A stretch of 18,388 nt of DNA from Endomicrobiales bacterium (GCA_023228045.1 JALOBY010000026.1:1-18388), one strand, 5' to 3'. Positions 7,331 through 14,912 are shown, counted from the stretch's first letter. Numbers and translations are program-made. The notes: generated by a model not told the origin, from the sequence alone.

Positions 7331-9127
7331 ATGTGGCAACAGGAAAGTAAGAGTGTTTATGATAACTTTGTTTTGCGCAATAAAACGCTTATTTTGTTTT
7401 TTGTGTTTGTGTTTTTTTTGCTTGCCACAAGGTTGTTTCAGCTTCAGATAATTTCCGCGAAGTACTACGCACTTGTATCAGAAAAACAGTGCTTGCATAT
7501 TGTTTTAGAACGCCCTCAACGCGGCAAAATATATGATGTTAACGGCGATATACTTGCAAATAATGAAATTTCATTTGCCGCTTACTTTTACCCATTTTTT
7601 CAGCGAAATGCACCATCGCAGGAAACAATTAATAAGTTGCAAAAGATATCAAGAAAAAAGAATCTTGAAGAGATCATACAAAGAGGTTATAAAATAGGTA
7701 AGTCAGTAAAAATAGCAGGCAATCTGTCGTTTGAAGAGATGCTTCGTTACAGCGAGCAAAAGGTTGCCTTGCCGGGTTTATCGGTTGTAAAAGAATCAAG
7801 GCGCAAGTATCTTTCGGCAACTCAAAATGCACACCTAATAGGTTATGTTAACGAAATAAGCAAAGAAGAGTTAGATACCACTGCGGAAGAGTATGCCGAT
7901 TACCAACCTGGCGACCTTGTTGGCAGAACAGGTATTGAACAATCGTTTGACTCGTACTTGCGTGGTAATAATGGTGGTTGGCAGGTGGAAGTTAATGCGC
8001 AGGGCAAGCAAACACGGGTGCTAAACCGTATAGACCCAGTTGCAGGTTCAGATGTTTACATTACAATAGATAATAAATTGCAAGAAGTTGCCACCCAGGC
8101 AATTGCTCAAACTGTTAGTGGGCGAGGTGCATTGGTTGCACTAGATACAAAAACAGGGGCAGTGAAAGCTTTTGTTAGCGCGCCGAGTTTTAACCCAGAG
8201 TATGTGGGTACGCCTAAATTTTCAATATATTTAACTGATGATACAAGCCCATTATTTAACAGAGCATTAAAAGGTCTTTATCCGCCAGGTTCAGCTTTTA
8301 AAATTATTTCTTTGCTTGGTGCACTTGAAAATGGGAATATATCTGTTGAAGGCACATTTTTTTGTAATGGGTCTTTAAAAGTTGGCGATAAAATTTTTCA
8401 TTGCGAGGGTAAACATGGTGAAATTAGTGCTATTGGCGCAATGACCCATTCATGCAATGTGTATTTTTACAACCTTGCGCTTAAAACTGGTTCTGCTGTT
8501 TTAGAAAAATATGCCCGCTACTTTGGTTTTGGTGAAAAAACTGGGATAGATCTTTATGACGAAAAATCGGGTTTAGTGCCAGGTCGTGAGTGGAAGTTTA
8601 ACAAGTTTAAAGAGCGTTGGCAAACCGGAGATACGCTTAATATGGCAATTGGGCAAGGGCAAGTGCTTTGTACACCACTACAGCTCGCGCAAATGATATC
8701 ATGCGCGGCAAATAAGGGATATATTTATAGGCCTTATATTGTGCAAAGCATTAAAAATAAACAAAGCAATGAGGTTCTTTACAGCGCAACTATAGATAAA
8801 CGACTTTCGGTAAAAGCAAGTGAAAAAAATTGGCAAATTTTGAACAAAGCATTAGAGTCAGTTATAAGAAATGGAACTGGCAAAGGTTGTTATTTGGGCT
8901 CAATAAGGGTCGCAGGCAAAACAGGAACATCGCAGACTTCTCATGGTACTGCTCATGCAATTTTTGTATGCTTCGCTCCGGTAGATGACCCTCAAATAGC
9001 CATTGCCGTAATTGTGGAAAATGGCGGCAGTGGAGGTACGGCGGCGGTACCTGTAGCTAGAAAAGTGCTAGAAGAGTATTTTAAAATTGTTGAAGTTAAA
9101 AAAGAAAAAGACGATAAAAAACAATAA
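7331..9127 (+). CDS. mrdA: Penicillin-binding protein 2 (elongasome transpeptidase)
   Basis: PBP2 cross-links new peptidoglycan during rod elongation and works with RodA. The 598-residue product has a cytoplasmic tail of about 20 residues and one membrane helix (about 21-40, LILFFVFVFFLLATRLFQLQ). A dimerisation/pedestal region follows (RPQRGKIYDVNG; GRTGIEQSFDSYLRG). The transpeptidase domain has the SxxK motif S321-A-F-K324, SxN as S374-C-N376 and KTG at K530-T-G532. All catalytic motifs are intact. ATG 7331 is the only sensible in-frame start, and no Shine-Dalgarno lies directly before it: the purine-rich GGGAAGGA is 34 bases upstream, across a hairpin. rodA starts 1 base after the stop. 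Confidence 0.96.
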   Translation: MWQQESKSVYDNFVLRNKTLILFFVFVFFLLATRLFQLQIISAKYYALVSEKQCLHIVLERPQRGKIYDVNGDILANNEISFAAYFYPFFQRNAPSQETINKLQKISRKKNLEEIIQRGYKIGKSVKIAGNLSFEEMLRYSEQKVALPGLSVVKESRRKYLSATQNAHLIGYVNEISKEELDTTAEEYADYQPGDLVGRTGIEQSFDSYLRGNNGGWQVEVNAQGKQTRVLNRIDPVAGSDVYITIDNKLQEVATQAIAQTVSGRGALVALDTKTGAVKAFVSAPSFNPEYVGTPKFSIYLTDDTSPLFNRALKGLYPPGSAFKIISLLGALENGNISVEGTFFCNGSLKVGDKIFHCEGKHGEISAIGAMTHSCNVYFYNLALKTGSAVLEKYARYFGFGEKTGIDLYDEKSGLVPGREWKFNKFKERWQTGDTLNMAIGQGQVLCTPLQLAQMISCAANKGYIYRPYIVQSIKNKQSNEVLYSATIDKRLSVKASEKNWQILNKALESVIRNGTGKGCYLGSIRVAGKTGTSQTSHGTAHAIFVCFAPVDDPQIAIAVIVENGGSGGTAAVPVARKVLEEYFKIVEVKKEKDDKKQ

Positions 9128-9128
9128 A

Positions 9129-10481
9129 ATGGAAATTATTAAAAAAGAAAAATCAGCTCTGAATGGTTTCATAGAAAAAATTGACTGGATTCTTATCGCA
9201 ACAGTCATATTTCTTTTAGGGCTTGGTTTTTTGGGCATATATTCTGCAACTATCAGGTATGGTAACGCCGAAAAATATTTGGCAACTCAACTTGCCGCCA
9301 TTGGGCTTGGTGGTTGCGTGTTGATTGTTTTTTTCGCGTTAAATTATCAGGTTTTTAAAAGAATACCATGGTTTACCTATGGTATTGCTTCTTTCCTGCT
9401 TATATCAGTACTTATTTTTGGCAATGTTGTACGAGGCACAAAGGGCTGGTTTTATCTAGGCGCGTTCTCATTTCAACCGGTTGAAATTGCAAAGATATTT
9501 TATATTCTTTCACTTGCGGCATTTTTAACAGCTTTTAAAAGGCAGGCAAAAGACCTTAGTACACTTCTTAGTGCGTTAGGCCTATTATTTGGGCAGGTAG
9601 TGCTCGTTTTACTCCAGCCAGATTTTGGTTCATCTTTGGTATTTTTTCCAATAACTATAGCGTTACTTTTTGTGTTTGGCGCGGAACTTATGTATATTTT
9701 GGCAATAATTCTTTTTGGTACAATAACTATGTGTTTGCCCTTGTTTGCAACTTTTTTTCGCTTACAACCGGAGCTTTTAGCAAAAAGTGAGTTGATAAAA
9801 TTTTTTGTTGCGGCGGCAAATGGCGCGAACCAGTTGCTTATTGTGCTTGGTGTTGTGTTGGGGTTGATATTTTTGCTCTGGTGGGTTTCAAGGCAGTTAA
9901 AAACGCGTATTTCTATAATATTTCCAATAGTTTTAAGTTTGTTAATTGTTTTTGGCAGTTTTGCCTCGTTTGGTGTTCAAAAAGCTATAAAACCGTATCA
10001 GCAGAAGCGTTTAATTGTTTTTTTAAATCCGTCTATTGACCCGCTTGGTTCGGGCTACAACATTATACAATCAAAAATTGCTATAGGTTCAGGTGGCGCA
10101 TTAGGCAAGGGACTATTTTCGGGCACTCAGTCTAAGCTTGGATTTTTGCCGGAACAGCACACCGACTTTATTTTTTCTGTTTTGGGTGAAGAGCTTGGGT
10201 TCTTTATAACTTTATTTGCCTTATTTGCTTATTTTTTAATTGTATGGCGCGCCCTTTTGATAGCTCGCGACGCCAGAGACATTTTTGGCTCGCTTGTTGC
10301 TGTTGGTATTGCAACAATGTTTGCCTTTTACGGCATAATAAATATGGGTATGGTAATGGGAATGATGCCTTGCACCGGATTACCGCTTTCATTTATTTCT
10401 TACGGCGGATCAAACATTGTTTCATCGCTTTGCGCCATTGGGTTATTGCTTTCAATACATATAAGAAGACACACACATTGA
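9129..10481 (+). CDS. rodA: Peptidoglycan glycosyltransferase RodA (SEDS family)
   Basis: RodA polymerises lipid II glycan strands and pairs with PBP2. Family motifs are clear: FSFQPVEIAKI (114-124), LQPDFGSS (162-169), NPSIDPLGSGYN (300-311), GKGLFSGTQSKLGFLPEQHTDFIFSVLGEELGF (around 326-358; D346 in HTDFIF corresponds to the catalytic aspartate), and LPLSFISYGGS near the end. About ten or more membrane helices are expected. At 450 residues it is longer than the roughly 370-390 residues of well-known RodA proteins. The extra length lies around residues 205-275, with one or two additional hydrophobic stretches. ATG 9129 follows the mrdA stop by one base, without a clear Shine-Dalgarno. The frame is open further upstream inside mrdA, but that extension is lysine-rich and not family-like. 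Confidence 0.94.
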   Translation: MEIIKKEKSALNGFIEKIDWILIATVIFLLGLGFLGIYSATIRYGNAEKYLATQLAAIGLGGCVLIVFFALNYQVFKRIPWFTYGIASFLLISVLIFGNVVRGTKGWFYLGAFSFQPVEIAKIFYILSLAAFLTAFKRQAKDLSTLLSALGLLFGQVVLVLLQPDFGSSLVFFPITIALLFVFGAELMYILAIILFGTITMCLPLFATFFRLQPELLAKSELIKFFVAAANGANQLLIVLGVVLGLIFLLWWVSRQLKTRISIIFPIVLSLLIVFGSFASFGVQKAIKPYQQKRLIVFLNPSIDPLGSGYNIIQSKIAIGSGGALGKGLFSGTQSKLGFLPEQHTDFIFSVLGEELGFFITLFALFAYFLIVWRALLIARDARDIFGSLVAVGIATMFAFYGIINMGMVMGMMPCTGLPLSFISYGGSNIVSSLCAIGLLLSIHIRRHTH

Positions 10482-10489
10482 TAAAATCT

Positions 10490-12955
10490 ATGAAAGCTAA
10501 AATTGAAAAAATATTACCATTAGTGCAACGCCCTTCGCGTTACACCAACGGCGAGTGGAACGCTCTAAAACCAAAAGAAAATGCTGCGATAAATTATTGC
10601 TTGTGTTTCCCCGACCTATACGAAATTGGCGCATCAAATCTTGGCCTTGAAATACTTTATCACATAATAAACCAGGATGAGCAAAGTTCGGCGCAGAGGT
10701 GCTTCGCCCCGGCACAAGATTTGGAAGTAATTTTGCGTGCAGAAAAAATACCATTATTTTCACTTGAAACGCAAAACCCGCTAAATAACTTTGATGTAAT
10801 AGGGTTTGGTTTGCAGTATGAATTATGCGCGAGCAATGTTTTAAATATGTTAGACCTCGCGGGTGTTCCTCTTTTTTGCTCACAAAGGAGTGAAAGCGAC
10901 CCCATCATATTGGGTGGCGGGCCGGTAACTGCGAACCCAGAGCCGCTGTCAGATTTTTTTGACGCGTTTGTTTTGGGAGATGGAGAAGAGGTAATTTGCG
11001 AAATAACACAATGTTTAGTAAATGCAAAAAATAAAAAACTCACAAGAGAGCAAAAACTATTTGCTCTTTCACAAATCTCCGGTGTTTATGTGCCATCGCT
11101 TTATGAGGTTTCTTACAACGAAGACGGCACGGTTGCAAAGCTAAGCGCTATAAAAGATGGTGTGCCAAGTACCGTACTTAAGCGTTCAATAGATGTAAAC
11201 AATGTGTATTTTCCGTCTAAACAGTTAGTGCCATTTGTAAACACAGTGCACAACCGTTTAAATGTAGAAATTGCGCGAGGATGCCCAAGAAGGTGCCGCT
11301 TCTGTCAGGCGGCAAAATATTATTATCCATGGCGCGTGCGTACAAAAGAAAAAGTTTTGGAGCTTGTAGATAAAGGCCTTGCGCAAACCGGTTATGAAGA
11401 AGTCGCGCTCTCATCGCTATCTTGCACCGACCACAAAGAGTTAGAAGAAATAATATCAGAAATAAACGCTCGGCACAGTTCAAAGCGAATAAGCATATCG
11501 CTGCCGTCGTTGCGGTGTGACCAATTTTCAATAAAAGTTGCAGCAGGGCTTGGTGAAGCAAAAAGAATGAACCTTACATTTGCGCCCGAGGCCGGCAGCG
11601 ACCGCTTAAGAAATATAATTGGCAAAGATTTAAACGAACAGCAGATATTTGACACATTGCTAATGGCATGGGAGTGTGGTTGGCGGCAGATAAAGCTATA
11701 TTTTATGACGGGCCTGCCTTTTGAAACAAAAGAAGACATAACAGCAATAGTAACGCTTGTAAATGCTGTGCGTGCCAGAGCGAGAAACTTAAATTTCACC
11801 GTAACCGTATCGCCATTTGTGCCAAAAGCCCAAACTGCATTTCAATGGGTGCCAATGGAAAAAGCAGAAACGCTAAGCGCGCATACAAAGCGCTTAAGGG
11901 CAACATTGCCGGCCGCGGTAAAGGCGCATCAGCTTGATGGGAGCATTGTGGAAGCTCTTTTAGCTCGGGGCGATAGGAGGCTTGGTCAGGTTATATTTTG
12001 CGCATGGAAGCTTGGCTGTAAATTTGACCAATGGAAAGAGTATCTAAAGTTTGATTTATGGAAAGAAGCACTAAAACAAAATAACCTCACATTAGATTTT
12101 TTCGTAAACCGCGAACGAAGCGAACATGAAATTTTGCCATGGGAACATCTTATATTTTCTTTACCAAAGGAAAAACTATTAGAGTCGTATAATGAAAGCA
12201 AAGCCATAGTCCAATCTGATGTTGCAATTAGCACGGTTGGCAGTAACCGCCCTGCAAAAATAACAACCGCTTCGCTTAATGCGCCAAAAGCATTTCCGTT
12301 TAAAACAGTGCAAAGAACACGGCTAAAGTTTGCAAGGAAAGGCAACGCCAGGTTTATTTCGCACCTTGAGCAAATTGAGTTTTTTCGCAGAGCTCTCAGG
12401 CGCACGGCTTTAAGCGTATCGTACACCCAAGGTTTTAGCCCACAGCCAAAAATTTCATTTGGCCCTGCCATATCGGTTGGTTACGAAAGCTGTAGTGAGT
12501 ACATAGAAGTTGAGTTTTATAAAAGCGTAGAGCTTACAGAGTTAAAAAGTAAGGTTTCAAAAGAGTTACCCGCGGGCTATATACTTGAAAGCGCAAAAAA
12601 CATACCAGTTTTTTTTCCTTCAGTTGACGCGCTTGCAAATCTTGCGGAGTATAGCATAGAATTGCCGGTGACAGAAGAAAAAATAAAAGAATTTCTACAA
12701 AGTCCCGAAATACCAATAGTAAAAGAAAAAGACGGTAAAATTATAACAATTGATGCAAAGCCGCTAATAAGGGAATTGAAAATTGATGGTAATATTGTAA
12801 TAATGCAACTTAGGTTTGGCCCTAAAAAAAATATAAAGCCAGAAAAAATTATGCAAAAACTATTAGCACTTAGCGACTATGAAAGCCGCTTGTTAAAAAT
12901 AACAAGAACAGCATTATATGTAGAAAAGGCAGGTGGATTATTAAGTGAGTTGTAA
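10490..12955 (+). CDS. Fused B12-binding-like radical SAM / DUF2344 protein, function unknown
   Basis: The 821-residue product joins two parts that are separate neighbouring genes in many Firmicutes. Residues 1 to about 590 resemble the radical SAM family known as TIGR03960. A B12-binding-like N-terminal region contains DLYEIGASNLGLEIL and LGGGPVTANPEP. A radical SAM core follows with the 4Fe-4S motif C265-PRR-C269-RF-C272, and downstream LTFAPEAGSDRLR and KLYFMTGLPFE. From about 605 to the end is a DUF2344/TIGR03936-like domain (RTRLKFARKGNARFISHLEQIEFFRRALRR, SYTQGFSPQPKISFG). The frame is open far upstream inside rodA, but that extension is cysteine-rich nonsense; ATG 10490 begins MKAKIEKILPLVQRPSRY, as the family does. 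No biochemical role is established to my knowledge. Linkage to rng and to rplU-rpmA-obgE suggests rRNA or ribosome modification, which is an inference only. Confidence 0.88.
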   Translation: MKAKIEKILPLVQRPSRYTNGEWNALKPKENAAINYCLCFPDLYEIGASNLGLEILYHIINQDEQSSAQRCFAPAQDLEVILRAEKIPLFSLETQNPLNNFDVIGFGLQYELCASNVLNMLDLAGVPLFCSQRSESDPIILGGGPVTANPEPLSDFFDAFVLGDGEEVICEITQCLVNAKNKKLTREQKLFALSQISGVYVPSLYEVSYNEDGTVAKLSAIKDGVPSTVLKRSIDVNNVYFPSKQLVPFVNTVHNRLNVEIARGCPRRCRFCQAAKYYYPWRVRTKEKVLELVDKGLAQTGYEEVALSSLSCTDHKELEEIISEINARHSSKRISISLPSLRCDQFSIKVAAGLGEAKRMNLTFAPEAGSDRLRNIIGKDLNEQQIFDTLLMAWECGWRQIKLYFMTGLPFETKEDITAIVTLVNAVRARARNLNFTVTVSPFVPKAQTAFQWVPMEKAETLSAHTKRLRATLPAAVKAHQLDGSIVEALLARGDRRLGQVIFCAWKLGCKFDQWKEYLKFDLWKEALKQNNLTLDFFVNRERSEHEILPWEHLIFSLPKEKLLESYNESKAIVQSDVAISTVGSNRPAKITTASLNAPKAFPFKTVQRTRLKFARKGNARFISHLEQIEFFRRALRRTALSVSYTQGFSPQPKISFGPAISVGYESCSEYIEVEFYKSVELTELKSKVSKELPAGYILESAKNIPVFFPSVDALANLAEYSIELPVTEEKIKEFLQSPEIPIVKEKDGKIITIDAKPLIRELKIDGNIVIMQLRFGPKKNIKPEKIMQKLLALSDYESRLLKITRTALYVEKAGGLLSEL

Positions 12956-12992
12956 AAAGTTACAAAGTAAAACGCTAAATAGCGGGGGAAAA

Positions 12993-14417
12993 ATGAAAAG
13001 AGAAATAATGGTAAACAGCAGCGTAGGTCAAACGCGCGTGGCAATAATGGAAGACGGAGTACTTTCAGATATATTTATTGAAAGGAGCGAGTCGGCAAAA
13101 ATAGTTGGTAATATTTATAAAGCAAGTGTTGAAAATATTTTGCCGGGCATCTCCAGTGCTTTTTTAGATGCAGGCCTTGAAAAAAATGCCTACATATTTG
13201 TTGACGATGTAAGGGTCAATTCAAAAGAAAGAAAAATAGAAAAACTGCTAACGCGCTCTCAGGAAGTAATGATACAAATAGATAAAGAACCAATATCCAC
13301 AAAAGGCCCTAAAGTAACTATGGATATTTCCCTGCCTGGCAGGAACCTTGTTTATATGCCATTTAGCTCAAACATTGGCATATCCAAAAACATATTTAAA
13401 AAAGATGAAAGGGATCGCCTGCGTTCTATAGTAATGGCCGCTCGCCCGGACGATGGCGGTTTCATTATCCGCACAGAGGCGGAAGGAGCAAGCGAAAAAG
13501 AGTTAAAGAGAGAAATAGTTTATTTGCATCGCCTATGGGGCTCAATAGGCGCGCGGTTTAACAAAGCAAAAGCGCCTGCTCTATTGCACAAAGACCTTGG
13601 CGTAACATTTCAAACCGTACGTGATTATTTAAATGAAGATGTAGAGGTCTTATTAATTGACGACGAAGAAGAACTCAAAGATGTTAAAAACTTTGTAAAT
13701 ATCGTCTCGCCCGAGCTTATAGAAAAAATAAAACTTTATAACGCTAAAACACCCTTATTTAAAGCATTTGGCATTGAAGAAACAATTAAAAAACTTCGTT
13801 CGCACCGCGTTTCATTGCCGTCGGGTGGCTCAATAATAATTCAAGAGGCCGAATCGCTCTGCGCGATAGATGTAAACACAGGCAAATTCGCTGGCAAAAA
13901 ATCGCAAGAAGAAACTGTAACCGCAAACAACATTGAGGCGGCAAAAGAAATTGCAAAGCAACTGCGGTTGCGTAATATTGGCGGTATAATTGTAATTGAT
14001 TTTATAGATATGAAAAAATCAAAAAACCGCGCCAAGGTTTTAGAAGCCATATCGGTTGCCGTAAAAGGTGACAAGGCAAAAATTAATATACTGCCAATAA
14101 CCCGTCTTGGCTTAATTGAAATGACGCGTGAACGCAGGCGTGAATCGTTACTTTCTCAAATGACGGAAAACTGCCCGGAGTGCAGCGGAACAGGGCTTGT
14201 GTTATCTCGGGAAACACTTTTTATACACATATGCGATGAGCTATCAAAAATGCGTTTAAGCGAGCATAACGGGAAAGTTAAAATTCGTTTAAGAAAAGAA
14301 GTTGCAGAGTACTTTAAGGAAAGAATACCACGTTTAAAAAAGATTTCCGGCGGCAATATAGAAATACAGCACGCGCCAGAACTTTCTTGGGAAGATTATC
14401 AAATAATTGTTGAGTAG
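12993..14417 (+). CDS. rng: Ribonuclease G (RNase E/G family)
   Basis: RNase E/G endonucleases cut single-stranded AU-rich RNA. RNase G matures the 5' end of 16S rRNA in E. coli. The 474-residue product has an S1-like RNA-binding domain (about 35-110, with IVGNIYKASVENILPGISSAFLDAGLEKNAYI), the 5'-sensor/RNase H region and a DNase I-like domain with catalytic D293 (CAIDVNTGKF) and D336 (VIDFIDM), 43 residues apart as in E. coli RNase E. The zinc-link CPECSGTG follows (C394, C397). Length fits RNase G without the RNase E scaffold tail. The frame is open to a GTG at 12945 that overlaps the upstream gene. ATG 12993 has GGGGGAA directly upstream and gives the canonical MKREIMVNSS start, so I use it. 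Confidence 0.95.
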   Translation: MKREIMVNSSVGQTRVAIMEDGVLSDIFIERSESAKIVGNIYKASVENILPGISSAFLDAGLEKNAYIFVDDVRVNSKERKIEKLLTRSQEVMIQIDKEPISTKGPKVTMDISLPGRNLVYMPFSSNIGISKNIFKKDERDRLRSIVMAARPDDGGFIIRTEAEGASEKELKREIVYLHRLWGSIGARFNKAKAPALLHKDLGVTFQTVRDYLNEDVEVLLIDDEEELKDVKNFVNIVSPELIEKIKLYNAKTPLFKAFGIEETIKKLRSHRVSLPSGGSIIIQEAESLCAIDVNTGKFAGKKSQEETVTANNIEAAKEIAKQLRLRNIGGIIVIDFIDMKKSKNRAKVLEAISVAVKGDKAKINILPITRLGLIEMTRERRRESLLSQMTENCPECSGTGLVLSRETLFIHICDELSKMRLSEHNGKVKIRLRKEVAEYFKERIPRLKKISGGNIEIQHAPELSWEDYQIIVE

Positions 14418-14473
14418 TGCGGGGCTTTCTGCCTAACTGAGTACTTTAATATTGATATTTTAACTTGATAATT

Positions 14474-14493
14474 CCGCCCAGCTTGCTGGGCGG
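14474..14493. repeat. 20-bp GC palindrome, copy 1
   Basis: CCGCCCAGC-TT-GCTGGGCGG is a perfect 9-bp stem. It is repeated 189 bases downstream with a single base change in the loop. It lies 57 bases after the rng stop and could also fold in the rng transcript, but has no U tract after it. Confidence 0.85.
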
Positions 14494-14506
14494 TTACCAA
14501 ATAATT

Positions 14507-14639
14507 CCTTCTCCCCTTTGGGCGGGTAAGTTTCTGGACCCCGTGAAGTCTGGGGAAGAAGGTTAGGATGAGGGGGTCAAATGAGACCTGTTATCGAATA
14601 TCCACCCTCACCTCAATCCTCTCCCATCGAGGGAGAAGG
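14507..14639. repeat. Imperfect inverted repeat of CCTTCTCCC / GGGAGAAGG type
   Basis: CCTTCTCCC (14507-14515) is the exact reverse complement of GGGAGAAGG (14631-14639). Inside them, GGTTAGGATGAGGGGG (from 14561) is an imperfect complement of CCACCCTCACCTCAATCCT (14602-14620). The block reads as two opposed copies of a short repeat of the CTTCTCCC...GGATGAGGG kind. CCCCGTGAAGTCTGGGG (14529-14545), a small imperfect palindrome, is nested in it. Confidence 0.65.
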
Positions 14640-14662
14640 AAGAAGAATTAGCACCATTGATA

Positions 14663-14682
14663 CCGCCCAGCTTACTGGGCGG
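14663..14682. repeat. 20-bp GC palindrome, copy 2
   Basis: CCGCCCAG-CTTA-CTGGGCGG is an 8-bp stem identical to copy 1 except for one loop base. GGCGGAGG (14679-14686) follows from its 3' arm, so the arm carries a Shine-Dalgarno-like GGAGG as in the hairpins before rpsM and rpsD, though no start codon is near. Confidence 0.85.
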
Positions 14683-14720
14683 AGGTTCATTAAATCATCC
14701 CACTTTGGCTGATAATGAAT

Positions 14721-14804
14721 GAGTATTTTTTGGAGTTTTCGGCGAGGACTGTCTGAGCCTGATTTTGCATTATGGGCGAGTTCCACAGCCGCCAAAAAAT
14801 GCGA
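14721..14804. repeat. Inverted repeat with ATTTTTTGG / CCAAAAAAT arms
   Basis: ATTTTTTGG (14725-14733) pairs exactly with CCAAAAAAT (14792-14800). The flanking GAG and GAG-like bases extend it imperfectly, around a centre rich in GGCGAG and GGGCGAG. It looks like a degenerate interspersed repeat rather than a gene or terminator. Confidence 0.55.
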
Positions 14805-14838
14805 GTGAATAGCCACCGTGGGTGCATTTCTTTTGGTT

Positions 14839-14866
14839 ACTTTTCTTTGGGTATACAAAGAAAAGT
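14839..14866. repeat. 11-bp inverted repeat, ACTTTTCTTTG type
   Basis: ACTTTTCTTTG (14839-14849) and CAAAGAAAAGT (14856-14866) form a perfect 11-bp stem with a 6-base loop. The surroundings (TTTCTTTTGGTTAC before, GATACGGGGG after) match a short repeat that I recall from many proteobacterial genomes, where it causes spurious protein predictions reading KVTKRN. Recognition is from memory, not a search. Confidence 0.7.
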
Positions 14867-14880
14867 GATACGGGGGTGCA

Positions 14881-14896
14881 GGGGCAAAAAAGCCCC
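14881..14896 (-). terminator. Weak hairpin behind the aminotransferase gene
   Basis: GGGGC-AAAAAA-GCCCC lies 16 bases beyond the aminotransferase stop on the minus strand, where it reads GGGGC-TTTTTT-GCCCC. The stem has five G-C pairs, but the T run is in the loop and none follows the stem. It could slow polymerase but is not a standard intrinsic terminator; it may simply be part of the repeat block. Confidence 0.25.
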
Positions 14897-14912
14897 GCGA
14901 CTTAAATCAATT

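Larger units (their letters stand above)
14418..14912. other. Non-coding block of interspersed palindromic repeats between rng and the aminotransferase
   Basis: No believable gene lies in these 495 bases. The stretch 14418-14473 is plain AT-rich sequence without a clear terminator. From 14474 to 14896 the block is a chain of inverted repeats of at least three kinds, listed separately. Several resemble short intergenic repeats that I recall from many unrelated genomes. An 81-codon minus-strand reading frame (14613-14858) crosses the block but is rejected as a by-product of the repeats. Confidence 0.75.

Noticed and set aside
7257..7451. 64-residue frame crossing the mrdA leader and start
   Set aside because: It is out of frame with mrdA, uses the leader hairpins as codons and has a cysteine/phenylalanine-rich tail from the membrane helix read in the wrong frame.
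10244..10489. Extension of the radical SAM reading frame back into rodA
   Set aside because: The 82 extra residues are cysteine- and tryptophan-rich, unlike the family, and are a shadow of rodA. ATG 10490 gives the usual N-terminus.
12945..12992. GTG start giving rng 16 extra residues
   Set aside because: It overlaps the upstream gene and the residues are not family-like. ATG 12993 has GGGGG in place and the canonical start.
14613..14858. 81-residue minus-strand reading frame beginning MYTQRKVTKRNAP
   Set aside because: It lies entirely in the repeat block and spans several inverted repeats. It lacks a clear ribosome-binding site or domain, and KVTKRN-type products are a recurring false prediction from this repeat type.
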